This document shows, one piece after another, positions 45,273 through 55,178 of a stretch of 64,000 nucleotides of DNA. How positions within the stretch are numbered: position 1 is the first letter of the stretch; each line of letters opens with the position of its first letter. The translations under genes and the position numbers were made by a program. The stretch lies in the NCBI GenBank assembly GCA_965263225.1, contig CBDHHG010000003.1, positions 32,030 through 96,029 of the forward strand, read 5' to 3'. The DNA is from DT-111 sp965263225. GTDB lineage: Bacteria > Bacteroidota > Bacteroidia > Chitinophagales > Saprospiraceae. Under the pieces are notes generated by a model, which was given only the letters and a program-made list of their open reading frames with translations, had not been told where the DNA came from and made no database searches.

Positions 45273-45806
45273 ATGAATTTCAAAGAAATCCAAGAGCTGC
45301 TAAAGCTCATTAACAAGCTTGAACTGACGGAGTTCAAAATGAAAGACGGAGAGTTTGAGGTTTCCGTAAGGACGAAGCACTACGAACGGGGGAACAAAGG
45401 ACAGGCTCCGATCATTCAAGCACCAGCACCAGCAGTTGTGCCCATGCCACAAGTACAACCGATGGCAGCTCCGGCAGTTGCTCCTGTTGCGGCTACACCA
45501 GCTGCTCCCGCTCCCGCGGCAGATGCAGCAGCTAAAGCGGATAAGGCAGAAAGTACTGCTAACTACCTAGAGGTAAAGTCTCCTATGGTAGGAACCTTCT
45601 ACCGCTCCGCCTCTCCAGAAAAGCCTGCTTATGTTAAGGTGGGTGACACAATCGAAAATGGCTCTGTAGTATGCATTGTAGAAGCGATGAAACTCTTCAA
45701 TGAAATCGAATCGGAGGTCAGCGGAAAGATTGTAAAAGTTATGGTAGAGGATGCTTCTCCGGTAGAATACGATCAGGTACTTTTCCTTGTTGATCCTAAT
45801 GGTTAA
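45273..45806 (+). CDS. accB: Biotin carboxyl carrier protein of acetyl-CoA carboxylase
   Basis: 177 residues. N-terminal helix, a long Pro/Ala-rich flexible linker (about 45-95) and the biotinyl domain (98-175) with the biotin-accepting Lys140 in VEAMKLFNEIE. It carries carboxyl groups between the AccC and AccA/D parts. It begins 3 bases after efp and ends 16 bases before accC, so it is clearly in one operon with them. Confidence 0.97.
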   Translation: MNFKEIQELLKLINKLELTEFKMKDGEFEVSVRTKHYERGNKGQAPIIQAPAPAVVPMPQVQPMAAPAVAPVAATPAAPAPAADAAAKADKAESTANYLEVKSPMVGTFYRSASPEKPAYVKVGDTIENGSVVCIVEAMKLFNEIESEVSGKIVKVMVEDASPVEYDQVLFLVDPNG

Positions 45807-45822
45807 ACTAGCCTGCTAGCCC

Positions 45823-47172
45823 ATGTTTGAAAAAATACTAATTGCTAACCGGGGCGAAATCGCCTTACGGATTATAAGAACCTGCCGGGAAATGGGGATC
45901 AAGTCGGTAGCGGTGTATTCTACTGCTGACCGAGAAAGCCTTCACGTCAGATTCGCAGATGAAGCGGTATGCATTGGCCCCGCCTCATCCGCTGAGTCCT
46001 ACCTCAGCATACCGCGCATTATGGCAGCGGTAGAGATTACCAATGCAGATGCTATCCATCCTGGTTATGGATTCCTAGCCGAGAACGCTGACTTCGCAGA
46101 GGTTTGCGCGGAATATGGCATCAAATTCATCGGCCCTAGCCCGGATCAGATCCGAAAAATGGGAGATAAAATCACTGCCAAAGAAACCATGGTCAAAGCA
46201 GGCGTACCTGTGATCCCCGGTTCCGATGGTCTGGTGAAAGATATCAAGCAAGCCCAAAAAGTAGCCAAAGATATGGGATTCCCCGTCATCCTTAAGGCAA
46301 CTGCTGGTGGTGGTGGAAAAGGGATGCGTGTGGTTTGGAATGATGAAGAACTGGAACCCAACTGGGACATGGCACGGAATGAAGCCAAGGCCGCTTTCGG
46401 AAATGATGGTATCTACATCGAAAAATTCATCGAAGAGCCCCGGCATATTGAATTCCAAATTGCTGGAGACCAAAACGGCAAGGTAGTACACCTTTCCGAA
46501 AGGGATTGTTCGATCCAACGGCGCCATCAAAAACTGGTGGAGGAATGTCCTTCTCCTTTCATGACGCCTGAGCTTAGAGAGACAATGGGAGAAGCCGCAG
46601 TCCTGGCTGGAGAAGCGATCAATTATGAAGGTGTAGGTACGGTGGAGTTTCTGGTAGATAAATACCGAAACTTCTATTTCATGGAAATGAATACACGTAT
46701 TCAGGTGGAACATCCCGTGACCGAAGAAGTGATTGATCATGATTTGATCAAGGAACAGATTAAGATCGCAGCTGGGGAGATGATTACTGGAGGAAATTAC
46801 CTTCCAACCGCCCACGCCATCGAATGCCGTATCAACGCAGAGGACCCCTTCAATGGATTTCGTCCTAGCCCCGGTAAGATCCAATCTTTCCATAGTTCTA
46901 AAGGCCATGGTGTCAGAGTAGATACTCACGTATATGCGGGATATACCATCCCTCCCTACTATGACTCTATGATTGCTAAGCTGATTTGCAGAGCCCCAAC
47001 TAGAGAGGAGTGTATCACCAAAATGGAAAGAGCATTAGATGAATTCATCATTGAAGGCGTCAAGACAACGGTACCTTTCCATAAACGATTGATGAAGAAT
47101 CAGAATTTCCGTGATGGAAACTTTCATACGGGCTTCCTAAACGACTTTGACCTGTCAGAGGACGGAGCCTAA
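45823..47172 (+). CDS. accC: Biotin carboxylase of acetyl-CoA carboxylase
   Basis: 449 residues. ATP-grasp enzyme: N-terminal FEKILIANRGEIALRI, the glycine-rich KATAGGGGKGMRVV, the catalytic ERDCSIQRRHQKLVEE, and MEMNTRIQVEHPVTEEV. It carboxylates biotin on AccB. It is the last gene of the fabH-efp-accB-accC cluster and is followed by a strong terminator. A 284-codon antisense frame inside it is a codon-bias shadow. Confidence 0.97.
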   Translation: MFEKILIANRGEIALRIIRTCREMGIKSVAVYSTADRESLHVRFADEAVCIGPASSAESYLSIPRIMAAVEITNADAIHPGYGFLAENADFAEVCAEYGIKFIGPSPDQIRKMGDKITAKETMVKAGVPVIPGSDGLVKDIKQAQKVAKDMGFPVILKATAGGGGKGMRVVWNDEELEPNWDMARNEAKAAFGNDGIYIEKFIEEPRHIEFQIAGDQNGKVVHLSERDCSIQRRHQKLVEECPSPFMTPELRETMGEAAVLAGEAINYEGVGTVEFLVDKYRNFYFMEMNTRIQVEHPVTEEVIDHDLIKEQIKIAAGEMITGGNYLPTAHAIECRINAEDPFNGFRPSPGKIQSFHSSKGHGVRVDTHVYAGYTIPPYYDSMIAKLICRAPTREECITKMERALDEFIIEGVKTTVPFHKRLMKNQNFRDGNFHTGFLNDFDLSEDGA

Positions 47173-47190
47173 GCATGCCTAGCATGTGTG

Positions 47191-47226
47191 AAAGCCGCAG
47201 CTTCTGGGAAGTTGCGGCTTTTATCA
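47191..47226 (+). terminator. Rho-independent terminator after accC
   Basis: A 14-bp stem (47191-47204 with 47208-47221, AAAGCCGCAGCTTC/GAAGTTGCGGCTTT, one G-T pair) with a 3-nt loop and T-rich ends. It lies between convergent genes and probably serves both. Confidence 0.85.
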
Positions 47227-48849
47227 TTTATCACCTGTGGGCTCAGGCACAACTTTCCATAATCCTCCATCCTGCAATAATAAGTGGATCCCTTCTGGTC
47301 TCTCCTTCATGTTGAGCTGATAGTAATGCCCTTTGCCTGCGAGTTCGAAGGCTTTAGTGCTGTAGCCTTCTCCCAAACCATAGCCCCTGCGCCACCACCA
47401 GTTCCCCCATTGATTCAACTCCACTTGTAGAACCTGCTCCCCTAACCATTTGGCCTTAGCACCATCACTGGGGTCGTTCATATTGTATTGCGCCACCTCC
47501 AATATTTTCCCGGAAAAAGGCTTTTTACGGAGAAACTGTAAAGCGTCTCGGAATGCGCTATCGTTCCCACTGTAATCTCTAAACATAGGTGCTCCTCTGT
47601 AGTTATCAGGGAGGTTCAATAGATAAACCGTATCGCTGTTGAAAGTCTCAAAACCATACAGCAGTTCCCGGTATACTTTCGTCGATTTATGCCAATACTG
47701 ATTGTGTTTCCAAAGCAGTATACACGATAAGATCAACACGCCACCCGCAAGCAAGTAAAAAATACTTCTTGGTAAAGCACTGACCGTTCCTACCCAACAA
47801 AGCATAAAAAAGGCAGAGGCCAAGTAAGCATAACGGTCGTTCTCAATATGTAATAGGTAGTTAAAATGTAGATTGATTACAGGTATCAATGCTATTCCAA
47901 AGGCGATAAAGCCGAACAAGACCAATCGCCCTCTTTGCCCCAAGCTTGTCCAGTTAGAAATGGATAGACCTACGACTAGCAACCCTACAATACTTAAGGA
48001 GTAACTCACTGTACTCCGCCCAAGACCGGCAAAGAGCCAATGCTTCCAAGCGTCTGACCAGTCTCTCGCAAAGGTGAGATACTTGAAGATGTATTGCCAA
48101 AAGTGAGCTAGCATTTCTGGCATCACGAAACGCAGATGCACCTCCGTTCCATAATGTCCGACCCAATCGCCCAAGACTACCCGATGCAATAGAAAGTACC
48201 CCAGCATAACTACAAACTGTGGAAGGCACAAAACACGCCAATTCTTCCACGCTCCTGCGGGATGTACAACAACCAAGAGGCTCAATAGAATAGGGATAAC
48301 CAGCGATAGCTCAAAGGTGAAAAGCCCAATTAATAGCCATAACTGTATTTGCCACCAGGCTCTGCCCCGAGGGTTCTCTATCCAGTCTAGGCATAAATAC
48401 ATCAGGTGTAGCACAATGGCCGTTGAGATCAAAAAGTTCTGAGTAACTCGCCAGGTAACAGGCTCAGAGGCATAGGGATTAAGAAGAAACAGTAAGGCAG
48501 CAGCCCAAGCCAGTTCACGGGTTCTTCTTAGCTCAAATAACTTCAAGAGTACAAGACTTAATCGAAAAAGCAAATAGGCATTCAGGGCATGTAGGGAGGT
48601 TTGTAAAAGATACCAGGGCAGTGCTTGAATGCCAAATAACTTGTACCAACTGAATAGAAGGGTATTAAGCACCTGTTGCAGGGCAGGAAAACCGAAGGAG
48701 TGCAATATATCCGTTGCCTTTGCATCCTCGAATCGTTCTAAGAGGCCAGTAAAATCAGTTACAAAACCCGCTTGCCAAGTAGGGAAGTAGAAAAGTTGGG
48801 TGACAAGCCAGAGGAAGCCATATGTTAGCCGGGCCTGGTGATGCCGCAT
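47224..48849 (-). CDS. Multi-pass membrane protein, possibly a GT-C-like glycosyltransferase
   Basis: 541 residues with about 11 hydrophobic helices. The N-terminal loop (FPTWQAGFVTDFTGLLERF) and the FHALNAYLLF-like HALNAYLLF, FLLNPYASEPVTWR segments resemble the membrane part of GT-C-type (mannosyltransferase/TMTC-like) proteins. The C-terminal 130 residues form a soluble domain. No catalytic acidic motif is clear, so the function stays open. It has its own transcript. Confidence 0.65.
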   Translation of the reverse strand: MRHHQARLTYGFLWLVTQLFYFPTWQAGFVTDFTGLLERFEDAKATDILHSFGFPALQQVLNTLLFSWYKLFGIQALPWYLLQTSLHALNAYLLFRLSLVLLKLFELRRTRELAWAAALLFLLNPYASEPVTWRVTQNFLISTAIVLHLMYLCLDWIENPRGRAWWQIQLWLLIGLFTFELSLVIPILLSLLVVVHPAGAWKNWRVLCLPQFVVMLGYFLLHRVVLGDWVGHYGTEVHLRFVMPEMLAHFWQYIFKYLTFARDWSDAWKHWLFAGLGRSTVSYSLSIVGLLVVGLSISNWTSLGQRGRLVLFGFIAFGIALIPVINLHFNYLLHIENDRYAYLASAFFMLCWVGTVSALPRSIFYLLAGGVLILSCILLWKHNQYWHKSTKVYRELLYGFETFNSDTVYLLNLPDNYRGAPMFRDYSGNDSAFRDALQFLRKKPFSGKILEVAQYNMNDPSDGAKAKWLGEQVLQVELNQWGNWWWRRGYGLGEGYSTKAFELAGKGHYYQLNMKERPEGIHLLLQDGGLWKVVPEPTGDK

Positions 48850-48902
48850 GCTTTTTGCTTGTCAAAGTACATAATTTATGGAAGTAAACCCAGCTGTAAA
48901 TG

Positions 48903-48936
48903 GTAGTAGCCCCCGGCTAGGCCCGAGGGCCACTAC
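48903..48936 (-). terminator. GC-rich hairpin downstream of the hydrolase-ankyrin gene
   Basis: An imperfect stem, GTAGT-GCCC-CGG/CCG-GGGC-ACTAC type (48903-48916 with 48922-48936). It lies 20 bases beyond the stop at 48957. It lacks a T-run, so it may be a weak terminator or 3' stabiliser. Confidence 0.4.
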
Positions 48937-48956
48937 TTACTTATTCTCTTTACCCA

Positions 48957-50867
48957 CTAGTCCTTCAATAATTCTGTGATGGCTGGATTTTTCAATCGAA
49001 GCGCGGTTTGGAGAGGAGTTACCCCCCTTCTGTTAGGGATCGTCTTATCTGCTCCTGCCTGTAAAAGTAGCTGTATAGCTTCCAATGCCTGATTTTCAAC
49101 GGCGTGATGCAGGGGGCTAAATCCACTATGATTAGTAGCATTGAGTTGAGCCCCCCGGGCGATTAGATAACGCAATACTTCTGTACGATTATGATAGGCT
49201 GCCCAATTCATGGCACGTCTCCCCGTCTTACTGCTACGAGTATCCAAAGCCTCTATCTCCGCTCCAGCAGCCAAGGCCTGCTTAACCCGCTCAACATCTC
49301 CAGTCATCGCAGCATCCCATAGTTTCGTATCAGCTTCTTTGTTCACTACTGGATAACAAACGGGCCCTAAGTCTACCTGTTGGGGAAAAGAAACGGTTTT
49401 TCCCTTTATGAATTCTTCCAATAGGGGATAGATCGCTGGCCAATGTTCATAGAGATTATACAAAGCTCCATGACCACCCCCCACAACTTCAATGAGCTGC
49501 CCCTTGGATAGCCCTTCTAATACCTCCTGCGCATTTTCCAAAGGAGTAGAGGTATCCCAGGTGCCATGAACCAATAAAGTCGGTACATTCGAATGTACCA
49601 TAGATCGAAATTCCGCCCCTAAGTCCGCCACTTCCCAATGGTCCTCCAAGAGGCTATAATCCCAATTGATATCCCCCAACCAGTTTCGAGCGGAATCTTG
49701 ATCCAATTCAGCGCGCCGGGCCGTACTGATCCCGGAAGCAAAGTCCATAGATTTGGCCATGGCATGTGGCGCTGGCATAGACCGCATCCCCAAGGAAGCC
49801 ATGGCTGGGCGTTGGAAATCCCCTTTATGCATAGCCAAGATCAAATCTGGCCAAACTGCTGGCTGACTCCTCTTGCCTGCCCGATAACTTGCAATCGTTT
49901 GTATCAAGGCCTTGGTGATTCGTACTTCTTGCTTTTCCCCTTTCCGTTCTAGCGTAACCAGTGGAGGATCTTGCTCCACCCGATCGAGGATGCGCTGTAG
50001 GGTATTCAAGAGCCCTCCCTCGGGAATTCTGCCCTGATAGTAAGTCGATGCTTCGGCAGCCGCAGCTATCCGTTCCAGGGTTCTCCAACGGCCTGAGGGA
50101 CTATCCCAGGTATGATCCGGCCCTTCCACACCATAAAAAATGGCTCGCTCCACCAGATCGGGATATTTTCGCATGACATGTAGCCCTAAATGGGAGCCGT
50201 AGCTCCCGCCAAGCAAAATGATCTTTGCATACCCTAGGGCCTGGCGCAATTCGTTCACATCAGCAGCATTGGCATCCGTATTATACGCGGATAAATCCAC
50301 TCCTTCAGCTTTCCATTTCGCTTGGCATTGTTTAGCCAGTTCTCCAAGTATAGGACGAAACAAGGGCAGGGAAAACGGGGCCTCTTGGGAAATATGCTTT
50401 CGCCCTTCGCAAGCTAGGTTAGGTATAGATTCTCCAGCCCCTCGTTGATCAAAAACGATCACATCCGAATACTGCTGGTAAAAAAGGACCTCTTTCAGGC
50501 GCTCCTCATTGTGCAAAGAGGCTAGCCAAGACGATCCCGGACCACCTGCTAATAAGAAGATAGCCGGAGTAGGATTGGCACTGCTGCTTTTGAATCGATG
50601 AAATGCTAAGGAGATCCGCCTTCCTTCCAGTTTACTCCGATCCTCCAATATCCCCAGGCGCCCCGCCTCAAACCTGATTCTTTTTCCGTTCATCGCTGGC
50701 AGGGAATCAAAGCGCAAGTCATATAATCCAAGGGGGATTTGTTCTTGTGCAAGGACAAAATTTGGCCCCAAAAAGCAAAGTAGTAGTACCAGAAAACTTC
50801 GGCTTAAAACGCCATAATCATGGCTAGGGCCAGCACCAAGGCTATGCCTCCAAATGTCAGTAAACAT
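48957..50867 (-). CDS. Alpha/beta hydrolase (TAP-like) fused to ankyrin repeats
   Basis: 636 residues. A signal peptide (LVLLLCFLGPNFVLAQ) is followed by an alpha/beta-hydrolase domain (about 70-490) with LLAGGPGSSW, DQRGAGES, nucleophile Ser222 (LLGGSYGSHLG), Asp in LLVHGTWDTSTP and His in GGGHGALYN. It resembles prolyl/tripeptidyl aminopeptidase-like hydrolases. The last 120 residues are three or four ankyrin repeats (LWDAAMTGDVERVKQAL, AMNWAAYHNRTEVLRYLIARGA, PLHHAVENQALEAIQLLLQAGAD). Joining a secreted hydrolase to ankyrin repeats is uncommon; they may bind a partner protein. Confidence 0.85.
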   Translation of the reverse strand: MFTDIWRHSLGAGPSHDYGVLSRSFLVLLLCFLGPNFVLAQEQIPLGLYDLRFDSLPAMNGKRIRFEAGRLGILEDRSKLEGRRISLAFHRFKSSSANPTPAIFLLAGGPGSSWLASLHNEERLKEVLFYQQYSDVIVFDQRGAGESIPNLACEGRKHISQEAPFSLPLFRPILGELAKQCQAKWKAEGVDLSAYNTDANAADVNELRQALGYAKIILLGGSYGSHLGLHVMRKYPDLVERAIFYGVEGPDHTWDSPSGRWRTLERIAAAAEASTYYQGRIPEGGLLNTLQRILDRVEQDPPLVTLERKGEKQEVRITKALIQTIASYRAGKRSQPAVWPDLILAMHKGDFQRPAMASLGMRSMPAPHAMAKSMDFASGISTARRAELDQDSARNWLGDINWDYSLLEDHWEVADLGAEFRSMVHSNVPTLLVHGTWDTSTPLENAQEVLEGLSKGQLIEVVGGGHGALYNLYEHWPAIYPLLEEFIKGKTVSFPQQVDLGPVCYPVVNKEADTKLWDAAMTGDVERVKQALAAGAEIEALDTRSSKTGRRAMNWAAYHNRTEVLRYLIARGAQLNATNHSGFSPLHHAVENQALEAIQLLLQAGADKTIPNRRGVTPLQTALRLKNPAITELLKD

Positions 50868-51022
50868 GTCTCTTTCTTTGAATGATTAGAAAATGGATAC
50901 TTCACCTAAGTTTGATGAAGTCACATGTCTATAGCTCAGGCCTGAGTAGACTTACGGGGGCAAGATAGGGGAGAATGAGGCATTGCTGCCACGACATTTT
51001 TACGACATTTCACAGGAATACC

Positions 51023-51601
51023 TCAGAATAAAGCAGGGATGCGTTGGTAAAGTCGCAGCGCTCGGCTTTCAGGTCCAGATGTGATATATAGGCTTAATCC
51101 AACGTTCAAGAAAATCAGGAAGAAGTATAGCGCTCCAACCATCGGAAAATGTCCGACTTGCGTTTGCCCTGTTAGGGCCAAGCTAAGCACGGGAGCAGAA
51201 ACCAGTATCAGCAAACTTCCCAGAGTCCACCAAATCTGGAGGCTGATCAGTCCAGCTCCTAGTTCCTGTACTGATTTTTGATCTTTCCACTTTCTCCAAA
51301 GAATCAGCGGCAATATGATATTGGCCAATGGCAGCACCAATTGCCCCAGGATACTCAGATTCATCCATTTAACAAATCGATAATCCTTAGTTTCCTCGGC
51401 TTCGCTGCCTTCAGATACCATTAAGTCCTCCCATTCTATTTCCAGCACATCGGCTAGCGTTTTCAAAGTAAATGCCCTTGGTTTCGATACACCTGCTTCA
51501 AGTCGCTGAATGGTTCTAATGGACAAGCCGGAGAGATCCGCCAATGCCTCTTGGGATAGTCCCCTCTGTTTTCTCAATTGTTGTAGTCGTTTTTCCATCA
51601 T
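51023..51601 (-). CDS. XRE-family regulator with membrane (DUF4870-like) tail
   Basis: 192 residues from the ATG at 51601; the adjacent ATG at 51598 is equally possible, and an upstream ATG at 51631 would add 10 residues. N-terminal HTH (about 3-60): LRKQRGLSQEALADLSGLSIRTIQRLEAG. The C-terminal part has three or four membrane helices with a KDYRFVKWMNLSILGQLVLP start, like DUF4870 proteins. Membrane-bound XRE regulators of this type occur in Bacteroidota; targets are unknown. It lies upstream of the ankyrin-hydrolase gene on the same strand. Confidence 0.83.
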   Translation of the reverse strand: MMEKRLQQLRKQRGLSQEALADLSGLSIRTIQRLEAGVSKPRAFTLKTLADVLEIEWEDLMVSEGSEAEETKDYRFVKWMNLSILGQLVLPLANIILPLILWRKWKDQKSVQELGAGLISLQIWWTLGSLLILVSAPVLSLALTGQTQVGHFPMVGALYFFLIFLNVGLSLYITSGPESRALRLYQRIPALF

Positions 51602-51836
51602 CAGATCTGCATTTCTTTCCCTGAACTTCACGCTTTTTCCTCAGAACCCAGAAAAACATAGATCAGGTTAGGAGCCTTTTATACCAATGTTGAGTCGACA
51701 TCATATAGCGCCTCCGGTTTCAGGTCAACTTTCCCATCATTTCAACTGTTCCTTAGCAGAGAAATCCGGTCTCGACGATGGCGAGGTCTAGAATTATCAT
51801 AACTTTGCCCCACTTTTATTTTAGTGCATTGTATTT

Positions 51837-53654
51837 ATGAAGAGCTTCTGGCGATTATTATCTTATCTTAAGAATTACAAGTCACTGATTGCCGGCAATG
51901 TAATCAGTAATATCTTCACAGCGGTTTTCACGATCGTTGCCATTCCCTTGCTGCAACCTTTCCTGGAAATTCTCTTTGATGCCACCAAGCTCGTTCGCAC
52001 ACCGCCAGAAGGTTCGCTTAGCTTAAACTACCTCCAACACTGGTTCAACTATACCTTTAGTCAATATATCATCAATGATGGCCAGGAGAAGGCGCTGGTC
52101 TTTGTTTGTAGTGCTATCTTGATTACTTTTTTCTGCAAAAACCTTTTCCGATACCTAGCCTTATTTTTTATGGCTCCAGCACGCAATGGTATTGTCCGAG
52201 ACTTGAGAAAGGAATTGTTTGATAAAGTACTAACGCTTCCCTTGTCTTACTTTTCCGAGGAGCGCAAGGGAGATTTGATGTCTCGAATTACAGCAGATGT
52301 ACAAGAAGTGGAAATGAGCATATTGAATATGCTTCAGATTATTTTCCGAGAGCCGCTTATTATTGTCGGGGCGCTCAGTTTCATGATCTACGTTAGCCCA
52401 ACACTGACCATATTTGTTTTTGTGCTCTTGTTATTTACGGCCTTCGTAATCGGCGGAATTGGTCGAGCACTCAAGAAGACCTCTACCCTGGTGCAAGAGA
52501 AGCTAGGCTCCTTAGTCTCTATTGTGGAAGAGGCCCTATCTGGACTCCGGATCATTAAAGGTTTCAATGCGGAAGGCTATCAACAAGCCAAATTTGCCGT
52601 CGACAATGATGGCTACCGGCATACCTTGACTAGGCTTCTATGGAGAAGAGATCTATCCTCTCCCCTGTCTGAATTCCTGGGCATTCTCGTTGTTTCGGTC
52701 CTACTCTGGTTTGGTTCCAGATTAGTGTTTTCTGGTGAAATGGAAGCCGCAACCTTCCTGACTTTTATTTTTGCTTTCTATAGTGTCATCGAACCTGCAA
52801 AAGCCTTTTCCAAAGCCTACTACAACATACAAAAAGGGATCGCGGCCATGCAACGCGTGGAGGTCATTCTAGATGCCGAAAACACCATTTCAGATCATCC
52901 GGAAGCCGAGGCTATATCGAGACTTGACCAAGGTATCGTATATCGAGATGTTACCTTTCAGTACAGAAATGAGGAAGGCCCCGTTCTACTGGGGATTAAC
53001 CTGGAGATTCCAAAGGGACAACTAATTGCCTTAGTTGGCCCTTCTGGAGCTGGCAAATCGACTTTAGTAGACCTACTTCCACGCTTCTATGACGTCCAGG
53101 AAGGAGGAATCTTTATTGATGGTACTGATATCCGTCATCTCAAACTGGAAGATCTTCGCCAGATGATGGGTATCGTCTCTCAGGAAGCCATCCTCTTTAA
53201 TGATACCATTTACAACAATATTGTTTTTGGTTTGGAGGGAGTGACCCAAGATGACGTCAAGCGAGCGGCCAAAATCGCCAACGCACATGACTTTATCACT
53301 GCCACTGAACACGGCTACCAAACTAATATTGGAGACCGTGGAAATAAGCTGAGCGGAGGTCAACGCCAAAGATTAACCATTGCTAGGGCGATTCTCAAAA
53401 ACCCACCAATTCTCATCTTGGATGAAGCTACCTCCGCATTAGATTCAGAATCTGAAAAGCTTGTCCAAGCTGCCTTGGTAGAACTGATGAAAAACCGAAC
53501 CTCAATAGCCATTGCTCACCGGCTTTCTACCATCCAACATGCTGATGTGATTGTGGTGATGAAAGATGGTCGCATTGTGGAACGAGGTTCGCATGAGCAG
53601 CTGCTGGACAGCAAGGGAGAGTATCATAAGTTAGTCGAACTACAAGCCTTTTAG
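51837..53654 (+). CDS. ABC exporter, fused permease and ATPase (MsbA-like)
   Basis: 605 residues. Six-helix permease domain (about 1-320), then an ABC ATPase with Walker A (LVGPSGAGKSTL), Q-loop (GIVSQEAILFNDT), signature (LSGGQRQRLTIARAIL), Walker B (ILILDEATSALD) and H-switch (AIAHRLSTI). It works as a homodimer exporter. Its similarity to MsbA suggests lipid or lipid A export, but this class is broad. It stands alone. Confidence 0.93.
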   Translation: MKSFWRLLSYLKNYKSLIAGNVISNIFTAVFTIVAIPLLQPFLEILFDATKLVRTPPEGSLSLNYLQHWFNYTFSQYIINDGQEKALVFVCSAILITFFCKNLFRYLALFFMAPARNGIVRDLRKELFDKVLTLPLSYFSEERKGDLMSRITADVQEVEMSILNMLQIIFREPLIIVGALSFMIYVSPTLTIFVFVLLLFTAFVIGGIGRALKKTSTLVQEKLGSLVSIVEEALSGLRIIKGFNAEGYQQAKFAVDNDGYRHTLTRLLWRRDLSSPLSEFLGILVVSVLLWFGSRLVFSGEMEAATFLTFIFAFYSVIEPAKAFSKAYYNIQKGIAAMQRVEVILDAENTISDHPEAEAISRLDQGIVYRDVTFQYRNEEGPVLLGINLEIPKGQLIALVGPSGAGKSTLVDLLPRFYDVQEGGIFIDGTDIRHLKLEDLRQMMGIVSQEAILFNDTIYNNIVFGLEGVTQDDVKRAAKIANAHDFITATEHGYQTNIGDRGNKLSGGQRQRLTIARAILKNPPILILDEATSALDSESEKLVQAALVELMKNRTSIAIAHRLSTIQHADVIVVMKDGRIVERGSHEQLLDSKGEYHKLVELQAF

Positions 53655-53886
53655 GGAAGAGTTGGCGGTCGAATAAGCTTGGTAATCAGGACCAATCCAA
53701 GTGTCTGGTAGTCTGATATCTGGCAATAAAGTGTTCTGACAACCAAGAACCTGCTTTACCTTTTCCTTGAAATTCCATAATTTTGCAACTGATCGTGTGT
53801 CTACCTACTCCTACCCTTGTTTTTGAAAGTTGTCGTTAGCAGGCAACTAATCTGCCCTAAGAGTCATCTTTTTAAAAAAGCCATTT

Positions 53887-55047
53887 ATGAAGCAATCTTT
53901 ACTATTGACTTTCATTTGGATTTGTTTTTGTGGGAGTATGACTGCCCAAATTAGCATTTCTAGTGATTACTTTCCAACGAGTGGAGACACTACCTACACT
54001 GCCATTGACAATCTTCCTTCCGGCATAGCCGTGGGAAGTGCAGGCCCTAATCAGAGCTGGGATTTCGCTACGCTACAAGCCCCTTTCTCTCGCCGAACCA
54101 TTTACCGAAATAGCTCCAGCGGCAACTTTTTCAATGAATATCCTAGTTCGGATCTTTTGGCAGAATTGGTAGAAAATGCTGAATCTTACTATAATGTCAC
54201 TGCCACTCGCTTTGAACTGCAAGGGTTTGGAGGGAGTGATCCAATTGGTTTGGGGATAGAGGCCCTGCCCAAGTATAGTCCTCCTTTGGTAGAACGTTGG
54301 GCCCCCTTGGAGTATGAAGATGAGAATAGTTCTGAAGCCAATATTTCCTATGCCTTTTCAGCCGACGACTTACCCAACGAGATTACAGATCCCCTACCCA
54401 TCACGCCAGATTCCTTTCGCGTAAGATATAGCCTTTCTCGGGAGGATGTAGTGGATGCTTGGGGTAGCATGACTATTCCTGGCGGGACTTATGATGTATT
54501 AAGAGAAAAAAGAACAACTCAGCAAGATGTAAGATTAGATGCAAAGGTTGGATTCTTCGGTTGGCAAGATATTACAGACATTGTACTAGAGGCAATAGAT
54601 ATTGATGAGATTTTGGGAATGGACAATGCTTTAGGAGAAAGTACGATTATTTCCTACCACTTCTATAGCGACGAAGCCAAAGAGCCAATCGCTATCGTAA
54701 CCATGGACCAGGATGGGGAGAATCCCGTACGTGTACAGTTCAAGGGAAATGATATCATCAGTAATGTTCAAAATGTAAATGCGCTAAGACCAGGTGTATA
54801 TGCTTTTCCAAATCCGGCTATTGTCAATGTCCGATTTGAGTTTTCAAATCTAAAACCGGGAAATTATACCCTGCGTATTTACAACATTCTCGGTGTAGAG
54901 GTTTGGAAGCAAAAATACAATGTAAATGGTTTCCGAACGGAGAAGGTCGATATCTCTTCTTTGAGAAAAGGAACTTATCTTTATAGCTTATCAAATGAAA
55001 AGGGTAAGACTTTAGCTACGAAAAGGCTAATTATCATTAGGCCCTAG
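53887..55047 (+). CDS. Secreted protein with T9SS type A sorting domain
   Basis: 386 residues. A signal peptide (cleavage near MTAQ) is followed by a beta-rich middle with no recognised domain. The C-terminal T9SS type A sorting domain covers about the last 80 residues (PGVYAFPNPAIVNVRFEF, YTLRIYNILGVEVW, VDISSLRKGTYLYSL, TKRLIII). It is exported through the T9SS and cleaved or anchored at the surface. Confidence 0.88.
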   Translation: MKQSLLLTFIWICFCGSMTAQISISSDYFPTSGDTTYTAIDNLPSGIAVGSAGPNQSWDFATLQAPFSRRTIYRNSSSGNFFNEYPSSDLLAELVENAESYYNVTATRFELQGFGGSDPIGLGIEALPKYSPPLVERWAPLEYEDENSSEANISYAFSADDLPNEITDPLPITPDSFRVRYSLSREDVVDAWGSMTIPGGTYDVLREKRTTQQDVRLDAKVGFFGWQDITDIVLEAIDIDEILGMDNALGESTIISYHFYSDEAKEPIAIVTMDQDGENPVRVQFKGNDIISNVQNVNALRPGVYAFPNPAIVNVRFEFSNLKPGNYTLRIYNILGVEVWKQKYNVNGFRTEKVDISSLRKGTYLYSLSNEKGKTLATKRLIIIRP

Positions 55048-55178
55048 TATCTGTCATTGCTTTGCCAATTGGTAAAGATAGATGAGAAAAGCTCTTACTT
55101 TTTTCTAGAATCTCAAGTATTGCAGGTCCTGTTGGAGTTTCCCTTCAACAACAATTTTCACTGCCCAATCGCTGCCTT

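Noticed and set aside
46075..46929. 284-codon antisense frame inside accC
   Set aside because: accC is complete and conserved on the plus strand; the antisense frame has no family features.
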